NCBI RefSeq assembly: GCF_009829075.1
Contig: NZ_WUQZ01000004.1
Span: 168,388-232,387, forward strand
DNA length: 64,000 nucleotides
From: Sphingobacterium composti
Lineage (GTDB): Bacteria; Bacteroidota; Bacteroidia; Sphingobacteriales; Sphingobacteriaceae
Direction of reading: 5' to 3'
The notes under the pieces were generated by a model, which saw only the letters and a list, made by a program, of their open reading frames with translations, was not told the origin of the DNA and did no database searches. This document shows, piece after piece, positions 18,763 to 28,295 of the stretch (the stretch's first letter is position 1; each line of letters begins with the position of its first letter). The translations under genes were made by a program, and so were the position numbers.

Positions 18763-19371
18763 ATGGCTAATAATGCAGACGAAAAAAGAATAAGAATTTT
18801 GGAGACGGCGAAAAGACGCTTTGCCCACTATGGAATGGCAAAAACCACCATGGCGGAGATAGCGAAAGACTTGTCTTTTTCAAAAGCATTATTGTATTAT
18901 TATTTCCCTGATAAAAATAGTTTATATGCTGCAGTATTGGAGCATGTCATTGAAGAATGTCAAGGTATTGTGGAAGATTCTATAGCGCATGTAAATAACG
19001 TTTTAGAAGGCGTAAATGCCGTGCTAGATGTTGGTATGAATTTCAAAAAAAAATATTTCTATCTATTAGAATATACGATTCTGATGCGCAAAGAATTGCC
19101 ATCTGAATTGGATAGATTAATCATTAATTCATTTGAAAGTCAACGTAAAACTATTGAACAAATTTTTCGTATGGGGGTTGCTTCAGGAGAATTAAAATCC
19201 ATAGATACTGAGGATACAGCACGTATATTCGTGTTTAGCACGTTGGGAATGCGCATGTCTGTATTGAAGGATTTTAAAAATGATTTTATTCCTGACAAAT
19301 GCGAATTTGATGAAATCTTAGCTATGCAGAAAAAATTAGCAGAAATTTTTGTTGAAGGATTGAAAGCTTAG
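18763..19371 (+). CDS. TetR/AcrR-family transcriptional regulator
   Basis: This 202-residue protein has an N-terminal TetR helix-turn-helix (ILETAKRRFAHYGMAKTTMAEIAKDLSFSKALLYYYFPDKNSLYAAV; about 9-55) and a helical ligand domain. The ATG at 18763 is preferred over an upstream TTG. It lies beside the convergent ypdA-like and FUSC genes. A link to the FUSC gene is possible because TetR proteins often control transporters, but the genes do not diverge from a common promoter. Its stop TAG overlaps the ypdA stop by three bases on the other strand. Confidence 0.9.
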   Translation: MANNADEKRIRILETAKRRFAHYGMAKTTMAEIAKDLSFSKALLYYYFPDKNSLYAAVLEHVIEECQGIVEDSIAHVNNVLEGVNAVLDVGMNFKKKYFYLLEYTILMRKELPSELDRLIINSFESQRKTIEQIFRMGVASGELKSIDTEDTARIFVFSTLGMRMSVLKDFKNDFIPDKCEFDEILAMQKKLAEIFVEGLKA

Positions 19372-20339
19372 CCTTTAGAAAGAATTGTATCTATTATTAA
19401 ATGCGCATGAACGCGTGAATTTTCAATAAACCATAAGTGTGTATTCAATCCACCACATACGACCCCAGCTAAGTACAATCCTTCTATATTTGTTTCCATA
19501 GTGGTGGGATTATGTTGAGGTATCATGGCGTCCACTTCGGGTACGTTGATGTTGAATTTTTTGAGCAATTCAAAGTTTGGGCGATAACCAGTTAATGCGA
19601 GCACAAAGTCATTGGGAATAGTTTTATAGCCATCTTTTGTACGAATAACAACTTCTCCTTCTCTTATTTCTGTCAATTTACTTTCAAAATATGCATCAAT
19701 AGAGCCCTCAGCTATTCTATTTAAAATATCAGGACGAACCCAATATTTCACACGATGACTGATATCGTTTCCACGAATTACCAACGAAACTTTAGCCCCT
19801 TTGCGATAAGTTTCTAATGCAGCATCAATAGAAGAATTGCTGGCGCCGACCACTACGACATTCATCCCTGCGTAGTAATGCGGATCATTATAATAATGGG
19901 AGACTTTAGGTAGCTCCTCACCAGGGATATTTAGATACATTGGGATATCATAAAATCCAGTGGCTACAATTACATTTTTAGCTTTATAGAGCGCTTTTGA
20001 TGTTCTAACATTAAAAATGTCGTTTGATTTATCACAATTTAAGACTTCTTCGAATAAGTGAGTATTCAATTTGTATTTGTCGTGTACTCGGCGGTAGTAT
20101 TCCAAGGCTTCGGCTCTTTTTGGCTTCGGATTAGTAGTGACAAATGGAATTTCTTCGATTTCCAACCTTTCGGATGAAGAAAAGAAGGTCATATTGATAG
20201 GGTAATTATATATAGAGTTAACGATACAACCTTTTTCGATGATTAAGTGCGATAGATTATTATTTTTAGCTTCAATTCCACAAGCAATGCCAATTGGACC
20301 TGCGCCTATAATAAGTACATCGTAAATCATATTATCCAT
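19368..20339 (-). CDS. ypdA: YpdA-type bacillithiol disulfide reductase
   Basis: This 323-residue FAD/NADPH protein has an N-terminal FAD motif LIIGAGPIGIACGIEA (about 8-23), a second dinucleotide motif VVVGASNSSIDAALE (about 163-177), and a C-terminal GLYLAGVVCGG. The early segment YPINMTFFSSSERLEI is characteristic of YpdA, which reduces bacillithiol disulfide and lacks the CxxC of thioredoxin reductases; no CxxC is seen. Bacillithiol is known in several Bacteroidota. It lies one base downstream of the FUSC gene on the same strand, so the two are probably co-transcribed. Confidence 0.85.
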   Translation of the reverse strand: MDNMIYDVLIIGAGPIGIACGIEAKNNNLSHLIIEKGCIVNSIYNYPINMTFFSSSERLEIEEIPFVTTNPKPKRAEALEYYRRVHDKYKLNTHLFEEVLNCDKSNDIFNVRTSKALYKAKNVIVATGFYDIPMYLNIPGEELPKVSHYYNDPHYYAGMNVVVVGASNSSIDAALETYRKGAKVSLVIRGNDISHRVKYWVRPDILNRIAEGSIDAYFESKLTEIREGEVVIRTKDGYKTIPNDFVLALTGYRPNFELLKKFNINVPEVDAMIPQHNPTTMETNIEGLYLAGVVCGGLNTHLWFIENSRVHAHLIIDTILSKG

Positions 20340-20340
20340 T

Positions 20341-22485
20341 TTAAATCTCTTTGGAAGCTAAAGTAGACACATTTTTTTGTAAATCTCCAGAAATTTTGGC
20401 TAAAAATTGTAATTGTTCTGTAATCAATATAGTGTCCTCATTATTCTCTTCTGAATGATTTTTCTCTACTGATTTTACATATTCTATTTTAGCGTATTCG
20501 GGTGATTCAATTTCGGCGATAGCACTTTCTAAGTATCCTAAAGATTTCGTAAGTAACTTGATATGCTCATTTGTATAATACTGATAATCGGTATTGTATA
20601 TTTGAGTTAGTAATGTAGCTGTATAGGATGAAAATATATGATTTAATATCACAAATCTGTTGACATCCTTCGTGTTTTTTTGTCTCCATTTGGGCTCTGT
20701 TAGAAGGCGCTGAAATGTTGAGCCCATATTTGCAGAAGCAATATAGACTTCTTTACGTGCTAACTTGTATTCTATGACGGATATTTTTTTGTCGGATAAA
20801 AGAAGGATTGCTTGAGCCAAATATTTGTAATTTGCTACAAGTAAGCTGTGCATATTTTTTCTGATTTGAAAACTTTCCCAGTTGGGGAATATAATATAGC
20901 TGGAAATAAATGCAATAGATCCCCCTATGAAAGTATCCAAAATCCGCTCTTTTGCCATTTCCAATGTGTTTACTCCTGTAAAACTGAGCATAATCAGTAC
21001 GTAAGGCGTCATAAATATTACCGCCATAATATAGTTTACACGGAATAGGCTGTAAGCTATTAAGAAAAATACAATGAGTATAACAAACCTGACCATTACA
21101 TCTGGAACCGTGAAAAGGATAATACCTCCGATAATACCTCCAATAATAGTTCCGACTAATCGTTGTAAATTACGCTCTTTGGTCAATCCAAAACCAGGTT
21201 TGAGAATTACAAGGATTGTCAACAAAATCCAATAAGTCGTAAAGCTGGAATAGTTGAAAAAATTGAATAAAAAATAGGTGCTTGACAACACAATTGCCAT
21301 CCGTAAAGCATGCCTAAACACACTTGATTGTAAACTTAAGTTATCTTTGAAATTTTGCCAATTTAGAATATCCCTATTGATAAATTTATTAGATTGTAGA
21401 ATTTCTTCTTTCGTTACATCTCCAGCTTCAAATACTGCGTATTTAAAAACATTTCTCACGTGTTTAGTAATTGTACGAATATTAATGACGATTTTTTTAA
21501 GTGGAATAGAATTGACATTATTAGCTGAGTCATATTTCTCAATGCTAATTCTTAAGTGTTCTATTTCATGCTCATAATCATATAATGCCTGAGGGCGCTT
21601 ATTCGCATGTAGTTTGTATGCAAAATGATCTAATTCATGTGCGATTTTATCTATAATACTTTTTATCTCTTCTAATATTCCAGAGTCAGCATACTTGGTT
21701 CTAATTTCTGAATAGTCATAATGGGTGGTCATACTTTGTTCGAATAAGTCGACCATTTCATTGAAAATCAAGGTCAAATAACGTCCTTCTTTAGTAGTAT
21801 CTTTTATTGATCTTTTGCTTTGAAATAGAATATCTCTTGTGTTTTCTTGGTGTTCATTGACTCCAATTTGTTTTTCAATAAGCTTTAAATAGTTTTCATC
21901 TGCCTCTTTTCTCAAATCATAGAAATTAGCTTTTAGACGTAAATAATCCGCTACTTGTACGATAGTTTCCGAAAGTTCTTGTTGTGCCAATCGATAGGGG
22001 CGGACACGCATTAAGGAAAAGCTAATGAGCATATACCATAATGCTCCAATGATAAAGAGCCCTAAATACTGCATTTCTTGCTCAAAAGAAAACTGTGCAT
22101 CGATGTTAATCAGCATAATCAAAATACCCATCATACCTACGGTTGCAGCCCTCGCATTGAAAACAGAAAACATACATAATATAAAAGAAAATAACGCAAT
22201 GACTACAGTCATCAAATAGAGATAATCATTGGCTAAAGCAGTAACTAGAATGGTAATAATAGATATTACGGTACAATAGAACATTCCCCATTTGCGGTGC
22301 CTTGGTGCTCCAGGAGTATCGGATAACCCAATAATTAGCGCGCCTAAAGATATAAATGTTCCCATCAAAAATTCACCAAGAAGCGCACATACGACCACGG
22401 GAATTATTGTTCCTAACGTAATTCGTATTCCTTCGGCGAAATATTGACTATAAAAAAAACTGCTTAGTTCTTGTGTTTTTTTCAT
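20341..22485 (-). CDS. FUSC/YccS-family membrane protein
   Basis: This protein of about 714 residues has two blocks of roughly six membrane helices, in the N-terminal quarter and centrally at about 400-530, separated and followed by long helical cytoplasmic segments. This is the FUSC/YccS/AaeB arrangement, also called aromatic acid exporter type. The conserved LLTILVILKPGFGLTKERNLQRLVGTIIGG of the second block is the FUSC signature. I prefer the ATG at 22485 (MKKTQELSS) over an upstream ATG 14 codons earlier. Probable role: export of small organic acids or toxic compounds; the substrate is unknown. ypdA follows after one base, a hint of a stress-related transcript. Confidence 0.88.
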   Translation of the reverse strand: MKKTQELSSFFYSQYFAEGIRITLGTIIPVVVCALLGEFLMGTFISLGALIIGLSDTPGAPRHRKWGMFYCTVISIITILVTALANDYLYLMTVVIALFSFILCMFSVFNARAATVGMMGILIMLINIDAQFSFEQEMQYLGLFIIGALWYMLISFSLMRVRPYRLAQQELSETIVQVADYLRLKANFYDLRKEADENYLKLIEKQIGVNEHQENTRDILFQSKRSIKDTTKEGRYLTLIFNEMVDLFEQSMTTHYDYSEIRTKYADSGILEEIKSIIDKIAHELDHFAYKLHANKRPQALYDYEHEIEHLRISIEKYDSANNVNSIPLKKIVINIRTITKHVRNVFKYAVFEAGDVTKEEILQSNKFINRDILNWQNFKDNLSLQSSVFRHALRMAIVLSSTYFLFNFFNYSSFTTYWILLTILVILKPGFGLTKERNLQRLVGTIIGGIIGGIILFTVPDVMVRFVILIVFFLIAYSLFRVNYIMAVIFMTPYVLIMLSFTGVNTLEMAKERILDTFIGGSIAFISSYIIFPNWESFQIRKNMHSLLVANYKYLAQAILLLSDKKISVIEYKLARKEVYIASANMGSTFQRLLTEPKWRQKNTKDVNRFVILNHIFSSYTATLLTQIYNTDYQYYTNEHIKLLTKSLGYLESAIAEIESPEYAKIEYVKSVEKNHSEENNEDTILITEQLQFLAKISGDLQKNVSTLASKEI

Positions 22486-22599
22486 CGGGATTATGGTGTT
22501 TTGTATTATTTCATACTTGCTGTACAATTTACATTTTTGTTTCGGCTGAAAGAAATATTATTCCTTCTTAAAATGTACTTCCGATGTTCAAATGTGTAG

Positions 22600-22632
22600 T
22601 TTGAATTAGGTTTTTCAATAATTTTACCTTTA
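22600..22632 (+). promoter_or_regulatory. Candidate promoter of the LacI-type regulator
   Basis: TTTG (22600-22603), a 21-base spacer and TACCTTTA (22625-22632, one mismatch to TAnnTTTG) lie 35 bases upstream of the ATG. Confidence 0.5.
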
Positions 22633-22667
22633 TATTTATACATCAATTGTTATCTATATAAAATTTC

Positions 22668-23660
22668 ATGCGAAAAAAAGCTTCCCTAAAGGATATTGCA
22701 AATAAGGCAAATGTGTCAATAGCTTTGGTTTCTTATGTCCTCAATGGGAAAAATACAAAGAAAATAAATGTAGAGACTGCGAATCGTATTAAGGAGATTG
22801 CAGATGAGCTACAATATCGACCTAATCAAATAGCTAAAAGTTTAAAAAGTAATAAAACATATACTATAGGATTAATAGTAGCGGATATTTCTAATTTTTT
22901 CTACAGTTATATAGCAGGTCACATTGAAGAGGAAGCTAATAATCGAGGTTATAATGTGTTGTTTGGTAGTGCATATGAAGATCCCAAGCGATTCAAAAAA
23001 TTACTTCAAGTCATGATCGATCGTCAAGTCGATGGGTTGATACTCGCTATACCAGAGGGAGCAGATGATTGTTTTGATGATATTATTGATTCTGGCATAT
23101 CTTACGTGTTGATTGATAGGGAATTTCCTTTTTGTGGTTCTCTCAAGACAGTTTGCTTGGACAATTATAACGCATCATCTTTAGTCGCTGAAAAATTAAA
23201 AAGTTTGAACTGTACTAGTGTAGCAGGAATAGCTTTACAAAGTAATTTATATCATTTGAAGGAGCGTACAAGAGGTTTTGTAGAAACTAGTAACTTATTT
23301 TTTGGGGAGCAAAATGTGCAAATGTATAGAGTAATAGAAGATCAATTGGCTGAATCCGTTTCAACCATTGTAAAAGATATCCTCGCTCAGAAATCTATTG
23401 ATGGATTATGTTGTTTTACCAACAAAATTGCAATGGAAGTTTTACCACAACTTCTGAATAAGGTTGAGATTCCACAAGATATGCGTATCGTGTGTTTTGA
23501 TGAAGTGGAAGCCTTCAGACTTTTTCCTCACAAACTTAGTGTGGTCAAACAGCCTTTATATGAAATGAGTAAAAAAGCTGTGGAATTATTGTTCGATGAT
23601 TCCAAGAATGATAAGGTAGTTCATTATCTAAACGCAACAATAACCGATATGAATACGTAG
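22668..23660 (+). CDS. LacI-family transcriptional regulator of the polyol locus
   Basis: This 330-residue regulator has an N-terminal LacI helix-turn-helix (SLKDIANKANVSIALVSYVLNG; about 5-26), a hinge helix around RPNQIAKSLKSNKTYTIG, and a periplasmic-binding-protein-like sensor domain (about 60-330). It directly precedes the polyol operon in the same direction. A 16-bp palindrome with central CG, typical of LacI-family operators, lies between the two (23835-23850). It most likely represses the operon until a sugar or polyol binds; this is inferred from position and operator form. Confidence 0.92.
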   Translation: MRKKASLKDIANKANVSIALVSYVLNGKNTKKINVETANRIKEIADELQYRPNQIAKSLKSNKTYTIGLIVADISNFFYSYIAGHIEEEANNRGYNVLFGSAYEDPKRFKKLLQVMIDRQVDGLILAIPEGADDCFDDIIDSGISYVLIDREFPFCGSLKTVCLDNYNASSLVAEKLKSLNCTSVAGIALQSNLYHLKERTRGFVETSNLFFGEQNVQMYRVIEDQLAESVSTIVKDILAQKSIDGLCCFTNKIAMEVLPQLLNKVEIPQDMRIVCFDEVEAFRLFPHKLSVVKQPLYEMSKKAVELLFDDSKNDKVVHYLNATITDMNT

Positions 23661-23834
23661 AATAAGCAATTTATTCTGTATTGGCTACCTGATGAGTAAC
23701 AAACAATTTATACAATTATTAAGTATATTAAAACGCTTCTGCCATTAAGATACATTTTCCGAAGTAGATATAATTCTATTAAGTGTTCTATTTATGGATT
23801 AATTTTTTTTGTAATTTTTCCATTATACTATTTT

Positions 23835-23850
23835 ATTTAAACGTTTAAAT
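23835..23850. promoter_or_regulatory. LacI-type operator, perfect 16-bp palindrome
   Basis: ATTTAAACGTTTAAAT is a perfect palindrome with a central CG, the usual form of LacI/GalR-family operators. It lies 32 bases upstream of the first operon gene and downstream of the lacI-type gene. Confidence 0.8.
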
Positions 23851-23881
23851 AGCTAATTTTAGATTTCCAATTATAAATACT

Positions 23882-24910
23882 ATGAAACAAGCAGTATTGC
23901 AATCTGCCGAAGAAATTATATTTCATGATGTAGACTTTATAGCCGATTTGGCACGTAACGAAATATTAGTTCATATTAAAAGGATAGGAGTATGCGGATC
24001 AGATATTCATGCTTATAAAGGTAAGCATCCGTTCACACCTTTGCCAGTGGTACAAGGACATGAGTATAGTGCTGAAGTAATAAATGTCGGAAGTTCAGTT
24101 TCAAAATTCAAAAAGGGAGATAAAGTAACTGGTCGGCCACAGCTTACTTGCGGAATGTGTAATCCATGTAAAAGTGGGAAATACAATGTCTGTCAAGAGC
24201 TTAAAGTTCAAGGTTTTCAAGCGCCTGGTGTAGCTCAAGATTATTTTATTCTTCCAGAAGATAGAGCTTACAAGATTAATGGGCAGGTTTCTTTTGATGA
24301 AATTGCATTGATTGAACCAGCTGCTGTGGGTGCACACTGTACTTCGCTTATCGAGGATATTCATGCTAAAAATATAGTGATTTCCGGTGCGGGACCTATT
24401 GGGATATTGATCGCACAATTTGCGAAAGCAAAAGGGGCTAAGCGTATTGTTGTTTCCGATTTTAATCCATTTCGTTTAGAAATGTTACACAAACTTGGGA
24501 TAACGGATACCATAAATTTGAGAGAAGAATCTTTTGGCAATGGTGTACGTCGAATTTTGGGTGATGATGGCTTCCAGGTTGGGATAGAGGCTGTAGGTCA
24601 CCAAGCTGCATTGGATGATTTGGTCGCTCATGTGGAGAAAGGTGGTGAAGTAATCATTGTAGGTGTTTATGAGGAATTTCCTCGTGTCAATATGGGATTT
24701 GTTGGAGAGTATGAATTGACTCTCAAAGGAAGTATGATGTATAAACATGAAGATTATGAGGAAGCTATTGAATTTCTTAATACCAATAAAATCAATGTTA
24801 AAGATATGATTACGCATACATTTGAATTCTCTGACTACAATAAAGCGTATAAATATATAAATGATAATCCAAATGAAACTTTAAAAGTAATTATAAACGT
24901 AAATGATTAA
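23882..24910 (+). CDS. Zinc-dependent alcohol/polyol dehydrogenase
   Basis: This 342-residue medium-chain dehydrogenase is close to sorbitol/L-iditol and threonine dehydrogenases. Catalytic zinc ligands are Cys38 (GVCGSDIH), His60 and Glu61 (QGHEY). Structural zinc ligands are Cys90, Cys93, Cys96 and Cys104. The Rossmann motif GAGPIGILIA (about 170-180) is followed by an Asp (VVSDFNP) that favours NAD. It probably oxidises a polyol or sugar at one hydroxyl to a ketose. It is the first gene of the operon, and its stop region overlaps an upstream ATG of the next gene. The exact substrate is not readable. Confidence 0.9.
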   Translation: MKQAVLQSAEEIIFHDVDFIADLARNEILVHIKRIGVCGSDIHAYKGKHPFTPLPVVQGHEYSAEVINVGSSVSKFKKGDKVTGRPQLTCGMCNPCKSGKYNVCQELKVQGFQAPGVAQDYFILPEDRAYKINGQVSFDEIALIEPAAVGAHCTSLIEDIHAKNIVISGAGPIGILIAQFAKAKGAKRIVVSDFNPFRLEMLHKLGITDTINLREESFGNGVRRILGDDGFQVGIEAVGHQAALDDLVAHVEKGGEVIIVGVYEEFPRVNMGFVGEYELTLKGSMMYKHEDYEEAIEFLNTNKINVKDMITHTFEFSDYNKAYKYINDNPNETLKVIINVND

Positions 24911-24923
24911 TATCCATAAAATT

Positions 24924-25757
24924 ATGAAAAATAAAAAGTCGCTAGTCCTCATTTGCTTTCTATTATTCATTGCGCTTTTTTCAAGCTCAATTTATGCTCA
25001 AAATAGAGAGGTGAAAATATTTGCACATAGAGGTGGAATGTTAGAATATGACGAAAATACAATTTCTGCCTTTCAAGAAACGTTCAACAAAGGAATTCGG
25101 GGGTATGAAGTCGATATCCGAATGACAAAAGATGGTTATCTTGTTTTATTTCATGACGACAACTTCAAAAGAATTATTGGGACTGAGGGTTCTATCGAAG
25201 AATCCACTTTGGCAGAAATCAAAAAAATGAAAACATTGAAAGGAAATCCAATTCCTTCATTAGATGATTTTTTGAATTTCTTAAAAGATAAAGAAGGACT
25301 GTATGTAGAATTTGAGATGAAAACCCAAAAGTCCTATTACAATGAAACTGTTTTGGCGAAATATTGCTCTGAATTATATAACAAAGTAAATAAAATAAAA
25401 AGATCAAAGGATACGTATCTATTTACTTCATTTGACAAAAGACCACTTCGCTTATTGAAAGCAAAAGATGCGAATGTAGACTTGTTGTTCATTAAATCCG
25501 AAGGATTGACACAAGCAGTACTAGATGAAGCGAAAGAATTGGGTATTAATAGACTTGGCTGCCGCGTAGAGAAGACTACTAGAGACATGGTTAAAAATGC
25601 TAAAGACCAAGGATTTATTGTAAGTCTTTGGCCTGGAAGAAATATAAATGATTTCTTGTTAGGAGTTAGTCTAGGGAGTGATATGTTATGTACTGATATT
25701 CCTGTCGAAGTGATGGAATGGGTAAAGAAACAAGGATCTTGGATTACATTGAAGTAA
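24924..25757 (+). CDS. Secreted glycerophosphodiester phosphodiesterase
   Basis: This GDPD-family protein of about 277 residues starts at the ATG 24924, which gives a clean signal peptide (MKNKKSLVLICFLLFIALF..., cleavage after YAQ). An ATG 21 bases upstream would overlap the dehydrogenase stop. The catalytic HRG (FAHRGGMLEYDENT) and the metal-site Glu-x-Asp (YEVDIRMTKDG) followed by LFHDD are intact, and the C-terminal SLWPGRNINDF is kept. The family hydrolyses glycerophosphodiesters to glycerol 3-phosphate and an alcohol. Its place inside a polyol uptake operon suggests that it frees the polyol from a phosphodiester-linked source outside the cell (inference). Confidence 0.9.
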   Translation: MKNKKSLVLICFLLFIALFSSSIYAQNREVKIFAHRGGMLEYDENTISAFQETFNKGIRGYEVDIRMTKDGYLVLFHDDNFKRIIGTEGSIEESTLAEIKKMKTLKGNPIPSLDDFLNFLKDKEGLYVEFEMKTQKSYYNETVLAKYCSELYNKVNKIKRSKDTYLFTSFDKRPLRLLKAKDANVDLLFIKSEGLTQAVLDEAKELGINRLGCRVEKTTRDMVKNAKDQGFIVSLWPGRNINDFLLGVSLGSDMLCTDIPVEVMEWVKKQGSWITLK

Positions 25758-25763
25758 TATAAT

Positions 25764-26795
25764 ATGATTAGGTACAAACACTTAAGCTGCTTATGTCTGA
25801 TTATTAGTTTGTTGTTTGGATGTATCCCAAAAGAAGAAAAAAGGTCAAACAAAAGCACTAGTTCTTCAACTAGAAATGCAGCATTGCTAAGTTCAGAACG
25901 AGACCTTTCTGCTATCAAAGTTGGGTATTGTGGACCATCTATGGTTGCTCCATATTATGTGGCTTTGGAAACAATAGTAAAAGAGACAGTTCAGCATTAT
26001 GGGATGACTTATTATACTGCCGATGGCCAAGAAGATGTAGCGAAGCAAGTAGCAGCCATTGAAGATTTATTGTCTAAAGGTATTGATGCTTTGATTATTA
26101 ATCCCTTAGATCCAAAGGCTGTAGTTCAAGTCGTAAACCGAGCTCATCAACAAGGTGTGAAGATATTTGTTGTGGATTCTATGATAGATCCATCAGCAGA
26201 ATACATATCTTCTATAGTTGCTAATAATATGATGAATGGCGAACTTTTAGGTTTGTGGCTTGCCGAACAAAATATTGCAGAGCCTAAGATTGCGATTATT
26301 TCAGGAAATCAAGGAAATCCAGTTGGTAGAGAGAAAAGATTAGGATTTATTCGCGGATTGGCAGATGGACAATTACATAAAAATGCAAAGACTAATTTCA
26401 GAGTCGTAGCACATGGTTGGGGTAAATGGAACAATAACGGTGGTGTGAAAGCCATGGAAGATATTTTGGTTGCGCATCCATATGTTAATGTTTTGTTTGC
26501 GGAGAATGATGCCATGGCAATGGGAGCTGCAAAAACTATCAAAGAGATGGGCAAAGAAAAGGATATTACCGTAATAGGTGTAGATGGACAAAAGGAAGCC
26601 TATGAAATGATGAAGGAGGGACGGTTAGCAGCAACAGCACAAAATAGTCCAAAGATACTTGGTGAATTAGTAGTTCAAGCTCTTGTTCGATATTTGAATG
26701 GTGATGAATCTGTTGAAAAAACCATTTATACACCGTCGGTGCTTATATCAAGGTCTAATGTGGAAGATTTTTATGATCAAAAAGCACTTTTCTAA
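25764..26795 (+). CDS. Sugar/polyol-binding lipoprotein of ABC importer
   Basis: This 343-residue periplasmic-binding protein of the RbsB type (peripla_BP_4) has a lipoprotein signal ending at Cys20 (SLLFGC) and a Ser-rich linker. The folded part begins IKVGYCGPSMVAPYYVAL, and typical motifs follow: QVAAIEDLLSKGIDALIINPLDP, VDSMID, NPVGREKRLGFIRGL and VIGVDGQKEAYEMMKEGRLAATAQNS. The lipid anchor suggests that it sits on the inner membrane facing the periplasm. It is six bases from the GDPD gene and is followed by the ATPase and permease, making a complete ribose-type importer. Confidence 0.93.
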   Translation: MIRYKHLSCLCLIISLLFGCIPKEEKRSNKSTSSSTRNAALLSSERDLSAIKVGYCGPSMVAPYYVALETIVKETVQHYGMTYYTADGQEDVAKQVAAIEDLLSKGIDALIINPLDPKAVVQVVNRAHQQGVKIFVVDSMIDPSAEYISSIVANNMMNGELLGLWLAEQNIAEPKIAIISGNQGNPVGREKRLGFIRGLADGQLHKNAKTNFRVVAHGWGKWNNNGGVKAMEDILVAHPYVNVLFAENDAMAMGAAKTIKEMGKEKDITVIGVDGQKEAYEMMKEGRLAATAQNSPKILGELVVQALVRYLNGDESVEKTIYTPSVLISRSNVEDFYDQKALF

Positions 26796-26810
26796 TAATA
26801 AGTAACCATT

Positions 26811-28286
26811 ATGTTAAAACTAACCAATGTTTACAAATCTTATGGTGGCGTAAAGGCACTTCAAGGTGTTGACTTAGAGGTGAAGGGAGGAGAGATTCAT
26901 GCGCTATTGGGAGAGAACGGTGCAGGTAAGTCTACTTTGATGAAAGTAATTTCAGGAGCTATTGCATATGATTCTGGAAATATTTCATTCATTAATAAGG
27001 AGGTGAAAACAAATAATCCGCATATTTCCAAAGAGTTAGGAATTAGTATCATCTATCAAGAGTTCTCTCTTATTCCAGATCTTACTGTCGCAGAAAATAT
27101 TTTTTTTGGAAATAATACTTACAAATGGATTAAGTGGGAACAACTTTATAAGGAAGCGCGAGAATTAATTCAATCTTTGGGGTTTGATATTGATGTGAGA
27201 AAAATCACATCAGAATTGTCTATTGCACAACAACAAATTGTAGAAATAGCTAAGGCATTATCCAAATCTATAAAATTGCTCATTTTGGATGAACCATCAG
27301 CTGTATTAGGTTCAGAAGAGATAAAAAAATTATTCACACTACTAAAGAAACTCAAAGAAAAGGGAATAGGAATAATCTATATTTCACATCATTTGGAGGA
27401 ATTAATTGAATTAACTGACCAGGTTACCATTCTTAAGGATGGAAAAACAATTGGTACTGTGCGTACTGCAGATGTCAATAAAGATATTTTGATTAGTATG
27501 ATGGTTGGGCGAGAACTCAATCAATTGTATCCAGTCAAGAACCCAACTTTTAAATTTGATAACCCAATTGAAATCAAAGGATTCAACTCAAAACACTTTA
27601 ATTCTCCTTTGAATTTTAAAGTTTACAAGGGAGAAATATTGGGTATTGGAGGTTTAGTAGGATCTAGCAGAACTGAAATTTTGCAAAGTTTATTTGGAAA
27701 TTTTCCTATTGATGAGGGAACTATTGAAGTGGATAATACTTCGTTCAAGCCTACAAATATTTCGTCTATGTTGACCAGAGGTTGGGGTATGGTACAAGAG
27801 GATCGAAAAGCTTTAGGTGGAGTATTGGAGCGAAGTATTAAAGAAAATATCAGTTTGGCTAATTTGAAGAAAGTATCGAATCGATATGGTTTCATTAATC
27901 CTAACAAAGAAAAGCTAGTTCTCGATGAATTGATAACGCGATTGAAGATTAAGATGGGCAATGCGGAGGATAATTTGTCATCCTTGAGTGGTGGAAATCA
28001 ACAAAAAGTTATATTGGCAAAGTGGCTGAACCGAGAATTAAGGGTTCTATTGATCGATGAACCTACACGAGGAGTAGACGTTGGAGCACGTTATGAGATC
28101 TATCAGATATTACAAAATTTGGCATATAGTGGTGTATATATCATCATGGTTTCTTCAGACATGGAAGAGCTATTAGGTATTTCGGATCGTATTATGATTA
28201 TGAAATCAGGTACTATAAGTGGAATATTAGAACGTAAAAATTTCAGTGAAGAGTCTTTGCTGAGGATGGCAATAGGCGCTAACTAA
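26811..28286 (+). CDS. Sugar ABC importer ATPase, RbsA/MglA type
   Basis: This 491-residue protein carries two ABC domains in tandem, as usual for the ribose/galactose class. The first domain has Walker A GENGAGKST (Lys40), the signature-like LSIAQQQIVEIAKAL and Walker B LLILDEPS. The second has a degenerate Walker A (GGLVGSSRTE), the signature LSGGNQQKVILAKWL and LLIDEPTRGVDVGA. It powers import of the substrate caught by the 25764 lipoprotein. The gene lies 15 bases after the binding protein and 9 bases before the permease. Confidence 0.95.
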   Translation: MLKLTNVYKSYGGVKALQGVDLEVKGGEIHALLGENGAGKSTLMKVISGAIAYDSGNISFINKEVKTNNPHISKELGISIIYQEFSLIPDLTVAENIFFGNNTYKWIKWEQLYKEARELIQSLGFDIDVRKITSELSIAQQQIVEIAKALSKSIKLLILDEPSAVLGSEEIKKLFTLLKKLKEKGIGIIYISHHLEELIELTDQVTILKDGKTIGTVRTADVNKDILISMMVGRELNQLYPVKNPTFKFDNPIEIKGFNSKHFNSPLNFKVYKGEILGIGGLVGSSRTEILQSLFGNFPIDEGTIEVDNTSFKPTNISSMLTRGWGMVQEDRKALGGVLERSIKENISLANLKKVSNRYGFINPNKEKLVLDELITRLKIKMGNAEDNLSSLSGGNQQKVILAKWLNRELRVLLIDEPTRGVDVGARYEIYQILQNLAYSGVYIIMVSSDMEELLGISDRIMIMKSGTISGILERKNFSEESLLRMAIGAN

Positions 28287-28295
28287 TTAAAACCT

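Noticed and set aside
23659-23677. Short inverted repeat after the LacI-type gene as a terminator
   Set aside because: A seven-base AT stem without a T run is too weak to call.
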